From: an uncultured Prevotellaceae bacterium
GTDB lineage: Bacteria; Bacteroidota; Bacteroidia; Bacteroidales; Bacteroidaceae
Assembly (NCBI GenBank): GCA_902763615.1
Contig: CACWSX010000011.1
Location: 1-64,000 of the forward strand
DNA: 64,000 nt
Direction: 5' to 3'
The notes under the pieces are model-generated. The model was not told where the DNA came from, ran no database searches, and worked only from the letters and a program-made list of their open reading frames with translations. Positions within the stretch are counted from its first letter, which is position 1. The number at the start of each line of letters is the position of its first letter. The position numbers were made by a program, and so were the translations under genes. Of this stretch, positions 27,571 to 36,283 are shown piece after piece.

Positions 27571-28467
27571 CTAGTTCTTCAGTTGAGTTTTCACGATGGT
27601 GCTGCTTTTCTGTCCCATGATGTCACTCTCCATAGTAGTTTCCATCGATTTCACCCAAAGGTCGTCAGTCAGTTCGTAGCTTGCCTTCTCGTTCATATCT
27701 AATTTCAACAATCCGCTATCGAGCACTGTGTCGATGTTATCCTTGATCATAGCAGCCTGTTGTGGCGCAGTCTTTTCCACCTGCTTGAGAATATAGTTCT
27801 TCAATTCCTCGCGACTCATGTCGGTTTTGGCTGAGGCACCAATCTTTTTACCTGTAACGAGCCAGATGCGTTTCAGCGACACCATATTATTTTCATATGT
27901 ATCCTGCATGCCGCTGGTGATGTTACGTCCAAAAAGTGCAAGGGGCGATGAAGTGATGGTCAGGCTATATGTCATTCGCTCAGGTGTCAGTTCTGCCATA
28001 AGCTGCTCCTGCAACTGTTCTTTCTTCATCACTTGTGAGATCTCAGGAGCCGCCTCAAACAACTCGTCGATAAGCTTGTATGCGGAAGCCTTCGATTTTG
28101 CTTTCACCTCCTCGTAGTTAATGATCTCCAACACCTTGCCCTCCTTATTGAGGCGCATCTGTACTTTACAGTCCTTCATCATCTCCTCACCGAGGGTGGT
28201 CAGGCGGCTCAACAGGTTCTCTCCATTGCCGTCACTCTTGAAGTTGATTATCTCCTGCGTCATCTCGAAACCTTCGGAGGTTTCTTTCGTAATGGTGTAC
28301 TTCTGTTCGTAACTTATGTTCACCGTCTGTCCCATCGCTGTAGCGGCAGTCGTCGTGGTGTAAGTTTTCACTTGGCCCTTTTTTAGCGCAGGTGTTACCT
28401 TGATACTTTGTCCGAAGACAGAAATGGCCATCATGAGGCCAATAATGATAGCAGATACTTTTTTCAT
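27571..28467 (-). CDS. exported protein of unknown function (DUF6263-like)
   Basis: 298 residues with signal peptide MKKVSAIIIGLMMAISVFGQ. The mature chain has long beta strands early (GQVKTYTTTTAATAMGQTVNISYEQKYTI) and Lys/Glu-rich helices later, like DUF6263-type proteins of Bacteroidota; this assignment is by general resemblance only. No catalytic or metal motif is visible. It has its own promoter and terminator, so it stands alone between the atp cluster and the broken permease gene. Confidence 0.6.
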   Translation of the reverse strand: MKKVSAIIIGLMMAISVFGQSIKVTPALKKGQVKTYTTTTAATAMGQTVNISYEQKYTITKETSEGFEMTQEIINFKSDGNGENLLSRLTTLGEEMMKDCKVQMRLNKEGKVLEIINYEEVKAKSKASAYKLIDELFEAAPEISQVMKKEQLQEQLMAELTPERMTYSLTITSSPLALFGRNITSGMQDTYENNMVSLKRIWLVTGKKIGASAKTDMSREELKNYILKQVEKTAPQQAAMIKDNIDTVLDSGLLKLDMNEKASYELTDDLWVKSMETTMESDIMGQKSSTIVKTQLKN

Positions 28468-28499
28468 TTTTTAATGTAATTGGTTTGGTATTAATTCTG

Positions 28500-28531
28500 C
28501 AAATGTAGCCATTTTTTAGAACAAATCCAAA
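28500..28531 (-). promoter_or_regulatory. promoter of the DUF6263-like gene
   Basis: On the minus strand TTTG at 28528-28531, a 20-bp spacer, TACATTTG at 28500-28507. Confidence 0.72.
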
Positions 28532-28642
28532 TAATTCGTAAATTTCACGACGTTTGCCTATTCTTTATTTACCATCATGTTAGGTGTGTCTTACCGATGC
28601 ACGCATTTGGGATTGGCCCAAAAACGAACATAGATATTTTTC

Positions 28643-28673
28643 TTTGTTTACTTATTATTTTGTATTATCTTTG
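28643..28673 (+). promoter_or_regulatory. intact promoter of the broken uracil permease gene
   Basis: TTTG at 28643-28646, a 19-bp spacer, TATCTTTG at 28666-28673. The promoter has not decayed even though the gene has. Confidence 0.75.
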
Positions 28674-28697
28674 CAGCGTGAATAATAAATATGAAAT

Positions 28698-29468
28698 ATG
28701 AATAGCATCACTAGGAAAGAAGGCATTACTAACGCCAGGGAATTGGGCATGCCGAAGTATATCATTTTAGGTGTGCAGCATTTGTTTGCGATGTTTGGTG
28801 CCACTATTCTAGTACCAGTCCTGACAGGATTATCCGTATCGTCTACCCTACTTTTTGCGGGTATCGGTACGCACCACCAACTGGCTGCTAGCCATCATAG
28901 CTGTGGTAACGGTAATTAGTGCGAGTGAGTGGGGCAAGGGCATCTTCAAGATTGTCCCAATCCTGTTGGGTGTGCTGGTGAGCTATCTGACCGCCATAGC
29001 AATGGGCGAGGTGGACTTCTCGGCGCACCTGCCAACACGACCTATAGCGAGAATACAGGCGTGCTGAACTTGGCAACGGTGTTCGACCCTGCCGTGATCC
29101 GTCTGGCAGCCTGTTTCGCCATTCTGCTGTCGTTCTGTCCGAAGTTTGCCTGTCTGATCGGTCTGATTCCTATGGCCACCATCGGCGGTGTGAGCATGAT
29201 TCTCTATAGTATGATCTCAGCTGTCGGTGTACGCAACCTGATAGAGGGCAGCGTCGACTTCAATTCGTCACGAAACGTGTTTGTGGCAGCCTCGATTCTG
29301 GTGATTGCCATCGGTTTGAAATATGGTGCTGAGGATAATGTGAGCATGGGGCCCATCCATTTTTCAGGACTGGCACTCGCAGCCATTGTTGGCGTGACTA
29401 TGAATGCCATCCTGCCTGATAAATTAGGTATAAAGGTAAAGAGCGTTCACGGAAAAGAAAAACGATAA
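28698..29468 (+). pseudogene. uraA: uracil/xanthine permease (UraA-like) with two internal deletions
   Basis: Three pieces of one NCS2 permease are read in alternating frames. 28698 to about 28865 encodes the N-terminus (GMPKYIILGVQHLFAMFGATILVP). About 28866-29030 in the next frame encodes TTNWLLAIIAVVTVISASEWGKG. About 29025-29468, back in the first frame, encodes ANTTYSENTGVLNLA to the C-terminus (GIKVKSVHGKEKR). Intact homologues have over 400 codons; here only about 255 remain, so roughly 100 residues are missing at each junction. Flanking ends are well kept, which suggests recent deletions or an assembly error. It would otherwise import uracil with protons. Confidence 0.88.
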
Positions 29469-29470
29469 CG

Positions 29471-29503
29471 AAGAAGGGTGTCCAATGGACACCCTTCTTT
29501 ACA
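29471..29503. terminator. bidirectional terminator between uraA remnant and rnfA
   Basis: A perfect 13-bp stem, AAGAAGGGTGTCC with GGACACCCTTCTT, loop AAT, with a T-run after it. Confidence 0.9.
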
Positions 29504-29516
29504 GACTATAACAAAC

Positions 29517-30119
29517 CTAATCGAGTCCGAAGAGCACCTTCAGTCCGCCGTCGACACCCGAGAAGCCCATGAAGGCGAGGGAGAGCAGTCCGGCAGAGAG
29601 CATCACGATGGCCATGCCCTGCATGCCCTTGGGAATCTTCACGAGCTCGAGCTGCTCACGCATACCGGCAAAGACCGTCAGCGCCAGGCCGAAGCCAATG
29701 GCTGTGGAGAAGGCATAGACCACCGACTGCAACAGATTGTAATCCTTCTGGATGCAAAGGATGGCCACACCCAGCACAGCACAGTTGGTGGTGATCAGCG
29801 GCAGGAAGATGCCCAATGCCTGATAGAGGGCCGGCGACACCTTCTTCAGCACAATCTCGACCATCTGCACCAGCGAGGCGATGACGAGGATGAAGGCGAT
29901 GGTCTGCAGATACTGCAAACCGAAGGCGTCGAGCACATATTTCTGCACCAGCCAGGTGACGATGGTGGCGAGCGTCAGCACAAAGGCGACGGCTGCCGAC
30001 ATGCCCAGCGAGGTGTCAATCTTCTTGGATACGCCGAGGAACGGACAGATGCCGAGGAACTGTGACAACACGATGTTGTTCACAAAAATGGCGCTGATGA
30101 AAATCAAAATATACTCCAT
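29517..30119 (-). CDS. rnfA: Rnf complex subunit A
   Basis: 200 residues with about six transmembrane helices. FVNNIVLSQFLGICPFLGVSKK is the RnfA/NqrE signature, and PLITTNCAVLGVAI holds the conserved cysteine region that binds a membrane [2Fe-2S] cluster with RnfE. Last gene of the operon rseC-rnfBCDGEA. Rnf moves electrons between ferredoxin and NAD and exports Na+ or H+. Confidence 0.94.
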   Translation of the reverse strand: MEYILIFISAIFVNNIVLSQFLGICPFLGVSKKIDTSLGMSAAVAFVLTLATIVTWLVQKYVLDAFGLQYLQTIAFILVIASLVQMVEIVLKKVSPALYQALGIFLPLITTNCAVLGVAILCIQKDYNLLQSVVYAFSTAIGFGLALTVFAGMREQLELVKIPKGMQGMAIVMLSAGLLSLAFMGFSGVDGGLKVLFGLD

Positions 30120-30122
30120 ATC

Positions 30123-30707
30123 TTAAGCGTTTCTAAGTTTGTTGACAATAGCGATGAGGAAGCCGAGGGTGATGAATGCACCCGGAGGCAGCACGAAGAG
30201 CAGGATGTTGTAAGTCTCGGGCAGCAGGGTCAGTCCGAAGATAGAGCCATTGCCCAGGAACTCACGACAGATGCCTAAGAGCGTCAGACCGATGGTGAAA
30301 CCAAGACCGATACCGATACCATCGAAGAGCGAGGCCACAGGCGACTGCTTGGCAGCGAAGGCCTCCGCACGACCGAGGATGATACAGTTGACCACAATCA
30401 GCGGGATGAAGAGTCCGAGGGCAGCATCGATGTCAGGCAGGAAGGCCTTGATGACCAGTTGGAGGATGGTCACGAAGGCGGCAATCACCACGATGAACAC
30501 GGGGATGCGCACCTTGTCAGGTGTGATGGATTTCAGACACGAGATGACGACGTTGGTGCAGATGAGCACCGCCATCGTGGCCAGGCCCATCGACATACCG
30601 TTGATGGCAGAGGTGGTGGTGGCCAGCGTGGGACACATACCGAGCATCAGGACGAACGTGGGGTTCTCCTTGACGATGCCATTCTTGATAATCTGTATTG
30701 CGTTCAT
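30123..30707 (-). CDS. rnfE: Rnf complex subunit E
   Basis: 194 residues, multi-helix, homologous to RnfA (NGIVKENPTFVLMLGMCPTLATTTSAINGMSMG at the start; PLIVVNCIILGRAEAFA is the cysteine loop). It pairs with RnfA in the membrane core. Spacing to rnfA is 3 nt; an AAAGGAGA sequence lies upstream of the ATG. Confidence 0.94.
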   Translation of the reverse strand: MNAIQIIKNGIVKENPTFVLMLGMCPTLATTTSAINGMSMGLATMAVLICTNVVISCLKSITPDKVRIPVFIVVIAAFVTILQLVIKAFLPDIDAALGLFIPLIVVNCIILGRAEAFAAKQSPVASLFDGIGIGLGFTIGLTLLGICREFLGNGSIFGLTLLPETYNILLFVLPPGAFITLGFLIAIVNKLRNA

Positions 30708-30710
30708 ATC

Positions 30711-31337
30711 TTATTTCTCCTTTACTTGTTGCGAGGCGCCGGTCTGGGCATCAGCGGGCGTCGTCTTGTAAGCATTATAAGCATTGTTGACAGCGAGCAG
30801 GAAGGCACGACTGGTGATGGTAGAGGCCGTGATGGCATCCACCTGTCCACCGTCCTTCGAAACGGTCAGAGGCTCCACAGGATCCTTGCCTATGATATCG
30901 CCCTTCTCACCCTTCTGGAACCACTTGTCGGCTTTTGCACCGAGTCCCGGGGTCTCCGCATGTTCGAGAAGTGTATAGCCGAGAATCTTGCCATCAGGAT
31001 CGAAGCCTACAAGCACCTTCAGGTCGCCTCCGAAACCACCAGTAGTGCTCTCGACGGCAGCACCGAGGTCCTTGCCCTGAGCATCCTGTGTCTGATAGAT
31101 AATATAAGTCATTTCCTTGCCCTTGGCATCATTCTGGCGCACAGTGTCGGTCTTGGTCACCGTGAGGTCGCCGACACACATCACCGTCTTAATACCATCG
31201 GCCAGGGCCTTTGCCTTCTGTTCGTTGATAGGCCCTTCAGTCAGGTGGTTCACATAAGCCAGGATACCACCCATGACGACTGCTACTCCTGTGAGCACCA
31301 GCACCATATTCAGTAATGATGATTCTAATTTCTTCAT
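30711..31337 (-). CDS. rnfG: Rnf complex subunit G, covalent-FMN protein
   Basis: 208 residues. One N-terminal transmembrane helix (LNMVLVLTGVAVVMGGILAY) and a periplasmic FMN-binding domain. The flavinylation site is the Thr of VDAITASTITSRAF (motif S/DGATxT in a variant form). It passes electrons between RnfD and the membrane core. Its start overlaps the rnfD stop by 4 nt. Confidence 0.92.
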   Translation of the reverse strand: MKKLESSLLNMVLVLTGVAVVMGGILAYVNHLTEGPINEQKAKALADGIKTVMCVGDLTVTKTDTVRQNDAKGKEMTYIIYQTQDAQGKDLGAAVESTTGGFGGDLKVLVGFDPDGKILGYTLLEHAETPGLGAKADKWFQKGEKGDIIGKDPVEPLTVSKDGGQVDAITASTITSRAFLLAVNNAYNAYKTTPADAQTGASQQVKEK

Positions 31338-32347
31338 TTCGCTACCTCCCCGAATCGTTTGGGTTTCACATAATTATTGATGAGGGGCGTGAACGCATTC
31401 ATAATCAGAATGGCGAACGACATACCCTCAGGATAGGCACCCCAGTTACGGATGACGATGGTGAGCACACCGATGCAGACACCATAGATGATCTGACCCT
31501 TCGCTGTCATCGGGCTCGTCACATAGTCGGTTGCCATGAAGATAGCACCCAGCATCAAGCCTCCGGAAAGAATCACCACCACGGGGTCGGCATAGATAGG
31601 ATTAGCAAGGTGCAGCAGCGAGCTGAGCACAAACACCGTACCGATGATGCTGACGGGAATATGCCAGGTGATAATCTTACGCCAGAGCATGAAGATCAGA
31701 CCCGCAATCAGCGCCAGGTCGCAGACCTCGCCGATGGTACCTGCACCACCGTTGAGCGAGAAGTCGGCAAAGAGCAACTGGAAGGCATCCGGCAGATCGG
31801 CCAGTATATCCATATTACCGCTCTTAACGGCCTCCTGCATCAGCGCCAGCGGTGTGGCACCCGTCTCGGCATCCAGATACCGGGTCCACTGCCCAGGCAA
31901 GGGCCACGATGTCATCTGTGCCGGGAAAGCCACAAGCAGCGCACAACGGCCCACCAATGCGGGGTTGAAGATGTTATGTCCGAGCCCTCCGAAGGTCATC
32001 TTGGCCACACCGATGGCAAACAGCGCACCGATGAGGATAATCCAGATGGGGAGGTTCGACGGGAGGTTCATACCGAGCAGCAAGCCTGTCAGGGCAGCCG
32101 AGCCGTCGAGGATGGTGTTACGCTCGTTCTTGAGAATGTATTTGTTAATCGCCCACTCAAAGAATACGCAGGCAGCCACACTCGTCAGGCAGACGATGAC
32201 AGACCCTAAGCCGAAGAAGTAGAACGATATGAGAAGTGCGGGCATCAGGGCGATGATCACACCGTACATATTGCGCTCTACACTATCAGAGCCGTGGGCA
32301 TGTGGCGATAATGATACGACTAATTTTCCCATATTATTTCTTTGCAT
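31334..32347 (-). CDS. rnfD: Rnf complex subunit D
   Basis: 337 residues, about eight to nine transmembrane helices. The covalent FMN is on the Thr of ETGATPLALM. Typical sequences are RNMYGVIIALMPAL-like start, LLLGMNLP, KMTFGGLGHNIFNPALVGR and ATDYVTSPMT. It overlaps rnfC by 14 nt and rnfG by 4 nt. Confidence 0.94.
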   Translation of the reverse strand: MQRNNMGKLVVSLSPHAHGSDSVERNMYGVIIALMPALLISFYFFGLGSVIVCLTSVAACVFFEWAINKYILKNERNTILDGSAALTGLLLGMNLPSNLPIWIILIGALFAIGVAKMTFGGLGHNIFNPALVGRCALLVAFPAQMTSWPLPGQWTRYLDAETGATPLALMQEAVKSGNMDILADLPDAFQLLFADFSLNGGAGTIGEVCDLALIAGLIFMLWRKIITWHIPVSIIGTVFVLSSLLHLANPIYADPVVVILSGGLMLGAIFMATDYVTSPMTAKGQIIYGVCIGVLTIVIRNWGAYPEGMSFAILIMNAFTPLINNYVKPKRFGEVAK

Positions 32348-33701
32348 TACGGTTTCGAATAATACCCATCACGGTTGACTTGCCCTGGCGGATGTTGTCG
32401 AGCAGCGGACGGTGGGCAGGACAGGTGAACTGACACGAGCCACACTCGATACAACTGACGATATCCTCGCTCTCGGCACGCTCCCAGTTCTTCACCTCAG
32501 AGAGTTTAGCCAGCAGATAGGGCTCCAAGCCCATCGGACAGGCACCCACGCACTTGGCACAACGGATACAAGGCTGCGGCTCTTTGCGACGGGCCTCATC
32601 ATCGGAGATAATCGTCACGGAGTTGGTTCCCTTGCAGATAGGCACCTCGGTAGAAGTCAAAGCCTTACCCATCATCGGACCACCAGCCAGCAGTTTGTTG
32701 TCGCCCTCGGGCATACCGCCACAGGCATCGATAAGCTGCTGCATGGGCGTTCCCATACGGACGAGGAAGTTGCCTGGATTCTGGAGTTTTTTACCTGTGA
32801 CGGTGGTATAGCGCTCGAAGAGGGGCTTATGCTTCATCACAGCCTCGTAGACGGCAAAGGCCGTACCCACGTTCTGCACGATGGCACCCACATTCACAGG
32901 AATAGCAGGGGGAGCTGGCACCTGACGCTGAATGACAGCATCCACAAGCTGCTTCTCACCGCCTTGCGGATAGCGCTGCTTCAGGGGAACAACTTCGACA
33001 GTATACTTTGAACCGCCAAATTTCTCAGCGCACTTCTGCGTGAGCAGTTCGATGGCGGGCATCTTGTTGGTCTCGATACCAATGTAGCCTGTGGTGACCT
33101 TTGCACCCATCATCAGCAGTTCAAGACCCACGAGAATCTCATCGGCATGCTCCATCATCAGACGGAAGTCGGCGGTAATATAGGGCTCACACTCTACGGC
33201 ATTGATAATCACACATTCAGCCTTGGCTGTCGGCGGAGGCGTGAGTTTGATGAATGTCGGGAAACAGGCACCACCCATACCCACGACACCAGCGTCCTTG
33301 ATACGCGTGACAATCTCCTCGGGTGTAAGTTCCGGATGAGCCTCAACGGTCTCCAGTTTGTCTGAGCGGTCGATGCACTCTTCCCACTCATCACCCTCGA
33401 CATTGATGATGATCACAGGCTTGCGATAACCGGTGGCATCGATGGCAGTATCAATCTTGAAGACCGTACCGCTGACAGATGAGAAAATCGGGGCAGACAC
33501 AAATCCACCAGCCTCAGCAATCATCGTACCCACCTTCACCTTGTCGCCCTTCTGAACCACAGGTTTGGCGGGGGCTCCGATATGCTGGCTCAACGGGAAG
33601 ATGGCCTGCTTAGGCAGCGCGGCTACCTGCGTCACAGCCTCGTGGGTGAGTTTGTTCTCCTCGGGGTGGATACCACCTATACTAAATGTTCTGATATTCA
33701 T
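32334..33701 (-). CDS. rnfC: Rnf complex subunit C, NADH-binding
   Basis: 455 residues. The NAD/FMN domain resembles complex I subunit 1 (GVVGMGGACFPTFIK), a SLBB-like part follows, and the C-terminus has two [4Fe-4S] ferredoxin motifs, CIRCAKCVGACPMG and CIECGSCQFTCP. It docks at the membrane and exchanges electrons with NAD. An AAAGGAGG sequence, which is also the rnfB coding end, lies 7 nt before the ATG. The start overlaps the rnfB stop (ATGA). Confidence 0.95.
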   Translation of the reverse strand: MNIRTFSIGGIHPEENKLTHEAVTQVAALPKQAIFPLSQHIGAPAKPVVQKGDKVKVGTMIAEAGGFVSAPIFSSVSGTVFKIDTAIDATGYRKPVIIINVEGDEWEECIDRSDKLETVEAHPELTPEEIVTRIKDAGVVGMGGACFPTFIKLTPPPTAKAECVIINAVECEPYITADFRLMMEHADEILVGLELLMMGAKVTTGYIGIETNKMPAIELLTQKCAEKFGGSKYTVEVVPLKQRYPQGGEKQLVDAVIQRQVPAPPAIPVNVGAIVQNVGTAFAVYEAVMKHKPLFERYTTVTGKKLQNPGNFLVRMGTPMQQLIDACGGMPEGDNKLLAGGPMMGKALTSTEVPICKGTNSVTIISDDEARRKEPQPCIRCAKCVGACPMGLEPYLLAKLSEVKNWERAESEDIVSCIECGSCQFTCPAHRPLLDNIRQGKSTVMGIIRNRNAKK

Positions 33702-34567
33702 ACGGTTTCCTCCTTTCTTTCTTCTTCAGGCTTCGGCTTGGGTGCAGGGAAATTCACAGCAACGATGGCGTGCTTCGGACAAACCTTCTCACACTTGCGA
33801 CACAGACGGCACTTCTCGAAGTCGATGTAGGCCAGATTGTTCTCGACGATAATGGCACCGAAGGGACATTCCTTCTCACACTTACCACAACCGATACAGC
33901 TGACGGCACAGGCCTTCATCGCTGCAGGCCCCTTGTCCTTATTGACACAGCTGACAAACACTCTCCTACCCTTCGGCCCCTTCTTACGGAGTTCGATGAT
34001 ACCACGCGGACAAGCCTTCACACAAGCACCGCAGGAAGTGCATTTTTCCTCGTCGACCTCAGGGATACCCGTTTCAGGATTGACCTTGATGGCATCAAAC
34101 TGGCAGGCAGTCTCGCAGTCGCCACAACCTAAGCAACCAAAGCCACAGGCCGTCTCACCAGCACCACAGGCATGCATAGCGGCACACGTACGCAGACCGG
34201 CATACTCGGCAATCTTCGCACGATGCTCACAAGTGCCATTACATCTCACAACGGCCACCATCGGCTCGGAATTGGCAATCGCCATTCCCAACAGATCGGC
34301 CACCTTTCCCATCGTCTCGGCACCACCAACGGGACAAGAGAGTCCGTCGAGGCTTCCGGCATCAGCCCCTTTCACAAGCGCATCAGCCATACCACTACAG
34401 CCTGGGAATCCACATCCACCGCAGTTGGCACCAGGCAGCAACTCGCTCACCTGCGCAATACGGGGATCCTCATAGACAGCAAACTTCTTGGAGGCGGCAA
34501 ACAGCACGACGGCTGCTATCAAGCCGATGGCTCCCAAGACAATTACTGCAATCAAGATGAAATTCAT
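33698..34567 (-). CDS. rnfB: Rnf complex subunit B, multi-cluster ferredoxin
   Basis: 289 residues, longer than the classic form. One N-terminal transmembrane helix, the Fe-S domain LLPGANCGGCGFPGC, then further cysteine motifs: CGFGCLGCGDCETAC, CTSCGACVKACP, CIGCGKCEKECP and CRLCRKCEKVCP. About six [4Fe-4S] clusters are expected. It receives electrons from soluble ferredoxin. It lies 24 nt after rseC. Confidence 0.95.
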   Translation of the reverse strand: MNFILIAVIVLGAIGLIAAVVLFAASKKFAVYEDPRIAQVSELLPGANCGGCGFPGCSGMADALVKGADAGSLDGLSCPVGGAETMGKVADLLGMAIANSEPMVAVVRCNGTCEHRAKIAEYAGLRTCAAMHACGAGETACGFGCLGCGDCETACQFDAIKVNPETGIPEVDEEKCTSCGACVKACPRGIIELRKKGPKGRRVFVSCVNKDKGPAAMKACAVSCIGCGKCEKECPFGAIIVENNLAYIDFEKCRLCRKCEKVCPKHAIVAVNFPAPKPKPEEERKEETV

Positions 34568-34591
34568 AAATGCTTATTTAAATTAGTTATG

Positions 34592-35002
34592 TTATTCTAT
34601 CTGAAAAGAGATACCACGCTGGATGCGGTCACGAAGAAGCCACAACGCAAAATAATATGGCACCAGCGACCCCAAAGCCCATAGCGCAGCAGCACCCTCA
34701 TTAGCCGTGAACCGCAGCGCAATCATCAGCACGCAGACCAACAGCAGGAAAGGCACGCCGAAGCCCAAGAGCAAAGCCCTATTCGCCACATCCCTTGAAG
34801 CCCACACCGTCACCTCCTGTCCTGTAGAGTAATTGGCTGTGTCACAACCGAACACATCCACTATCTTCACCTTCGACTCAGCGGCATTACAATGGCTGGC
34901 CACCTTGCAGGCAGCACATGCCGACGTCTGGACGATACGCACCTTTATGCTATCTCCTTCAATACGTTCTATGACACCTGCATGCGAGATCTTCTGACTC
35001 AT
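34592..35002 (-). CDS. rseC: RseC/MucC-family protein of the Rnf operon
   Basis: 136 residues. The N-terminal beta domain (HAGVIERIEGDSIKVRIVQTSACAACKVASHC) has four cysteines that may bind a cluster or metal, followed by two transmembrane helices (ALLLGFGVPFLLLVCVLMIAL and ALWALGSLVPYYFALWLL). It heads the rnf operon in Bacteroidota and may help Rnf assembly or SoxR reduction; its exact role is open. Confidence 0.9.
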   Translation of the reverse strand: MSQKISHAGVIERIEGDSIKVRIVQTSACAACKVASHCNAAESKVKIVDVFGCDTANYSTGQEVTVWASRDVANRALLLGFGVPFLLLVCVLMIALRFTANEGAAALWALGSLVPYYFALWLLRDRIQRGISFQIE

Positions 35003-35017
35003 CGATTGGAATTTTGT

Positions 35018-35034
35018 AATGTAGACTTTACATT
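35018..35034. repeat. short palindrome at the rseC-rnf transcription start
   Basis: AATGTA and TACATT flank GACTT, just downstream of the predicted start, a suitable place for an operator. No protein is known to bind it. Confidence 0.35.
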
Positions 35035-35037
35035 TTG

Positions 35038-35068
35038 CAAAGGTACTACATATTTATTAAAAAACAAG
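35038..35068 (-). promoter_or_regulatory. promoter of rseC-rnfBCDGEA
   Basis: On the minus strand CTTG at 35065-35068, a 19-bp spacer, TACCTTTG at 35038-35045. Confidence 0.7.
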
Positions 35069-35106
35069 CGAAAACATAGTTTTTTTCCGAAAAAAGGCCG
35101 TAATCG

Positions 35107-35137
35107 TTTGCGGTTTCAAAGATTTTTTATAATTTTG
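35107..35137 (+). promoter_or_regulatory. promoter of the acidic protein gene
   Basis: TTTG at 35107-35110, a 19-bp spacer, TAATTTTG at 35130-35137. Confidence 0.75.
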
Positions 35138-35158
35138 CCGTGAGAAAGCAGAAATAAG

Positions 35159-35605
35159 ATGAAAGCAACTGAACAGACATTACAGCAAATCGAGCGATGC
35201 ATTCGCAGAACAGCAGAGAAAATTCCCGCAAATCCCGACACATCGCTTATGACCGACATCCACGTACGGGTTATTCAAGACTCTGGCGAGGTGATTACCT
35301 ACAACGATAACGATGTAGAGATTGCCCGTGGTGTCGTGGAGCAATGGATTGGCAATACCGACGATGACTTCTACACAGCCATTCCGCCCATTATCCGCAA
35401 GTGTATTGAAAGCCAGAAAGCACTGGTCGACAACATGGGTATCATGAAGCCCTACACATTTGTGCTGGAGAATGACGAGAAGGAGCCAATAGAAGAACTG
35501 TATATCGTAGACGATGACCTGGTGATCATCGACACGGATATGATGATGCAGGATCTGGACAAGGACCTGGACGATTTTCTCGACAACCTGCTGAAAGACG
35601 CCTAA
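35159..35605 (+). CDS. acidic cytoplasmic protein of unknown function
   Basis: 148 residues, no signal peptide or membrane helix. The N-terminal half is helical and basic (IERCIRRTAEKIP); the C-terminal half is highly acidic and ends in a helix rich in Asp (DTDMMMQDLDKDLDDFLDNLLKD). A central block (HVRVIQDSGEVITYNDNDVEIARG) is beta-like. I recognise no family. It has its own promoter and no partner gene on the same strand. It converges on the lipoprotein gene with 9 nt between them. Confidence 0.65.
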   Translation: MKATEQTLQQIERCIRRTAEKIPANPDTSLMTDIHVRVIQDSGEVITYNDNDVEIARGVVEQWIGNTDDDFYTAIPPIIRKCIESQKALVDNMGIMKPYTFVLENDEKEPIEELYIVDDDLVIIDTDMMMQDLDKDLDDFLDNLLKDA

Positions 35606-35614
35606 GCGTTATCC

Positions 35615-36283
35615 CTATTCCTCGGAACCGTTCTGTTCGTAGTCTATTTCTGCCGTTTCCGAGAACTTGCGCGACATATCCACGTGATACACCCTCTGTA
35701 CTTCCGCCTCGAACTTGCCGGAATAGTCGGTAAGACGGATTTCATAGTCGCTGGTGATTACAAAGTCCTGGATGAGCTTATCCTCAGGATCGGCCAGTTC
35801 GTTCTCCTTCTCTTCCTCCTTGCTGGTGGCATAGAGACAGAGTTTGTCGACGGGCATATAGTCATCGTCGAGCGAATAGAGCCAGAGGGAGTAGAGACCG
35901 TCGCCCTCGTCGGCAGCTAGAATCATCAGGCGGGCACCTGCACTCTCAGGCAGCGCAATGGCCTTGGGGTCGGTGCGGCCCTCGAAGTTCATGAATTTCA
36001 CCAGCTCGTAAGGCACCGAGGTATAGTTGGGCAGATATTTCACATAATCGTCAGCGTAGCGCACAGGCAATGGCTGGATGTTCAGACTATCGAAGAAGAG
36101 CTGAATGGGACTGACGTCCTTGCCAATATGGATACCCTGCATTTCGAGCTGTTCGATGGTCTCAAGACGGGCAATACTGTCGAGTTTCGCCTGTAAATCT
36201 CCAGGCGACTGCTGTTTATTGCCACAAGCGACATACATCAGAACACCCACCAATAGGAGGAAATACAATCTTGCCTGTTTCAT
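35615..36283 (-). CDS. lipoprotein of unknown function
   Basis: 222 residues with a lipoprotein signal (LLLVGVLMYVACGN; lipobox YVAC). The mature part starts with a helical stretch (LQAKLDSIARLETIEQLEM) and continues as a beta-rich domain (EGDGLYSLWLYSLDDDYMPVDKLCLYA) with an acidic insert. No catalytic motif. It is the last gene of the DMP19-smpB-metH-glycosidase unit, and its start overlaps the glycosidase stop (ATGA). Confidence 0.7.
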   Translation of the reverse strand: MKQARLYFLLLVGVLMYVACGNKQQSPGDLQAKLDSIARLETIEQLEMQGIHIGKDVSPIQLFFDSLNIQPLPVRYADDYVKYLPNYTSVPYELVKFMNFEGRTDPKAIALPESAGARLMILAADEGDGLYSLWLYSLDDDYMPVDKLCLYATSKEEEKENELADPEDKLIQDFVITSDYEIRLTDYSGKFEAEVQRVYHVDMSRKFSETAEIDYEQNGSEE

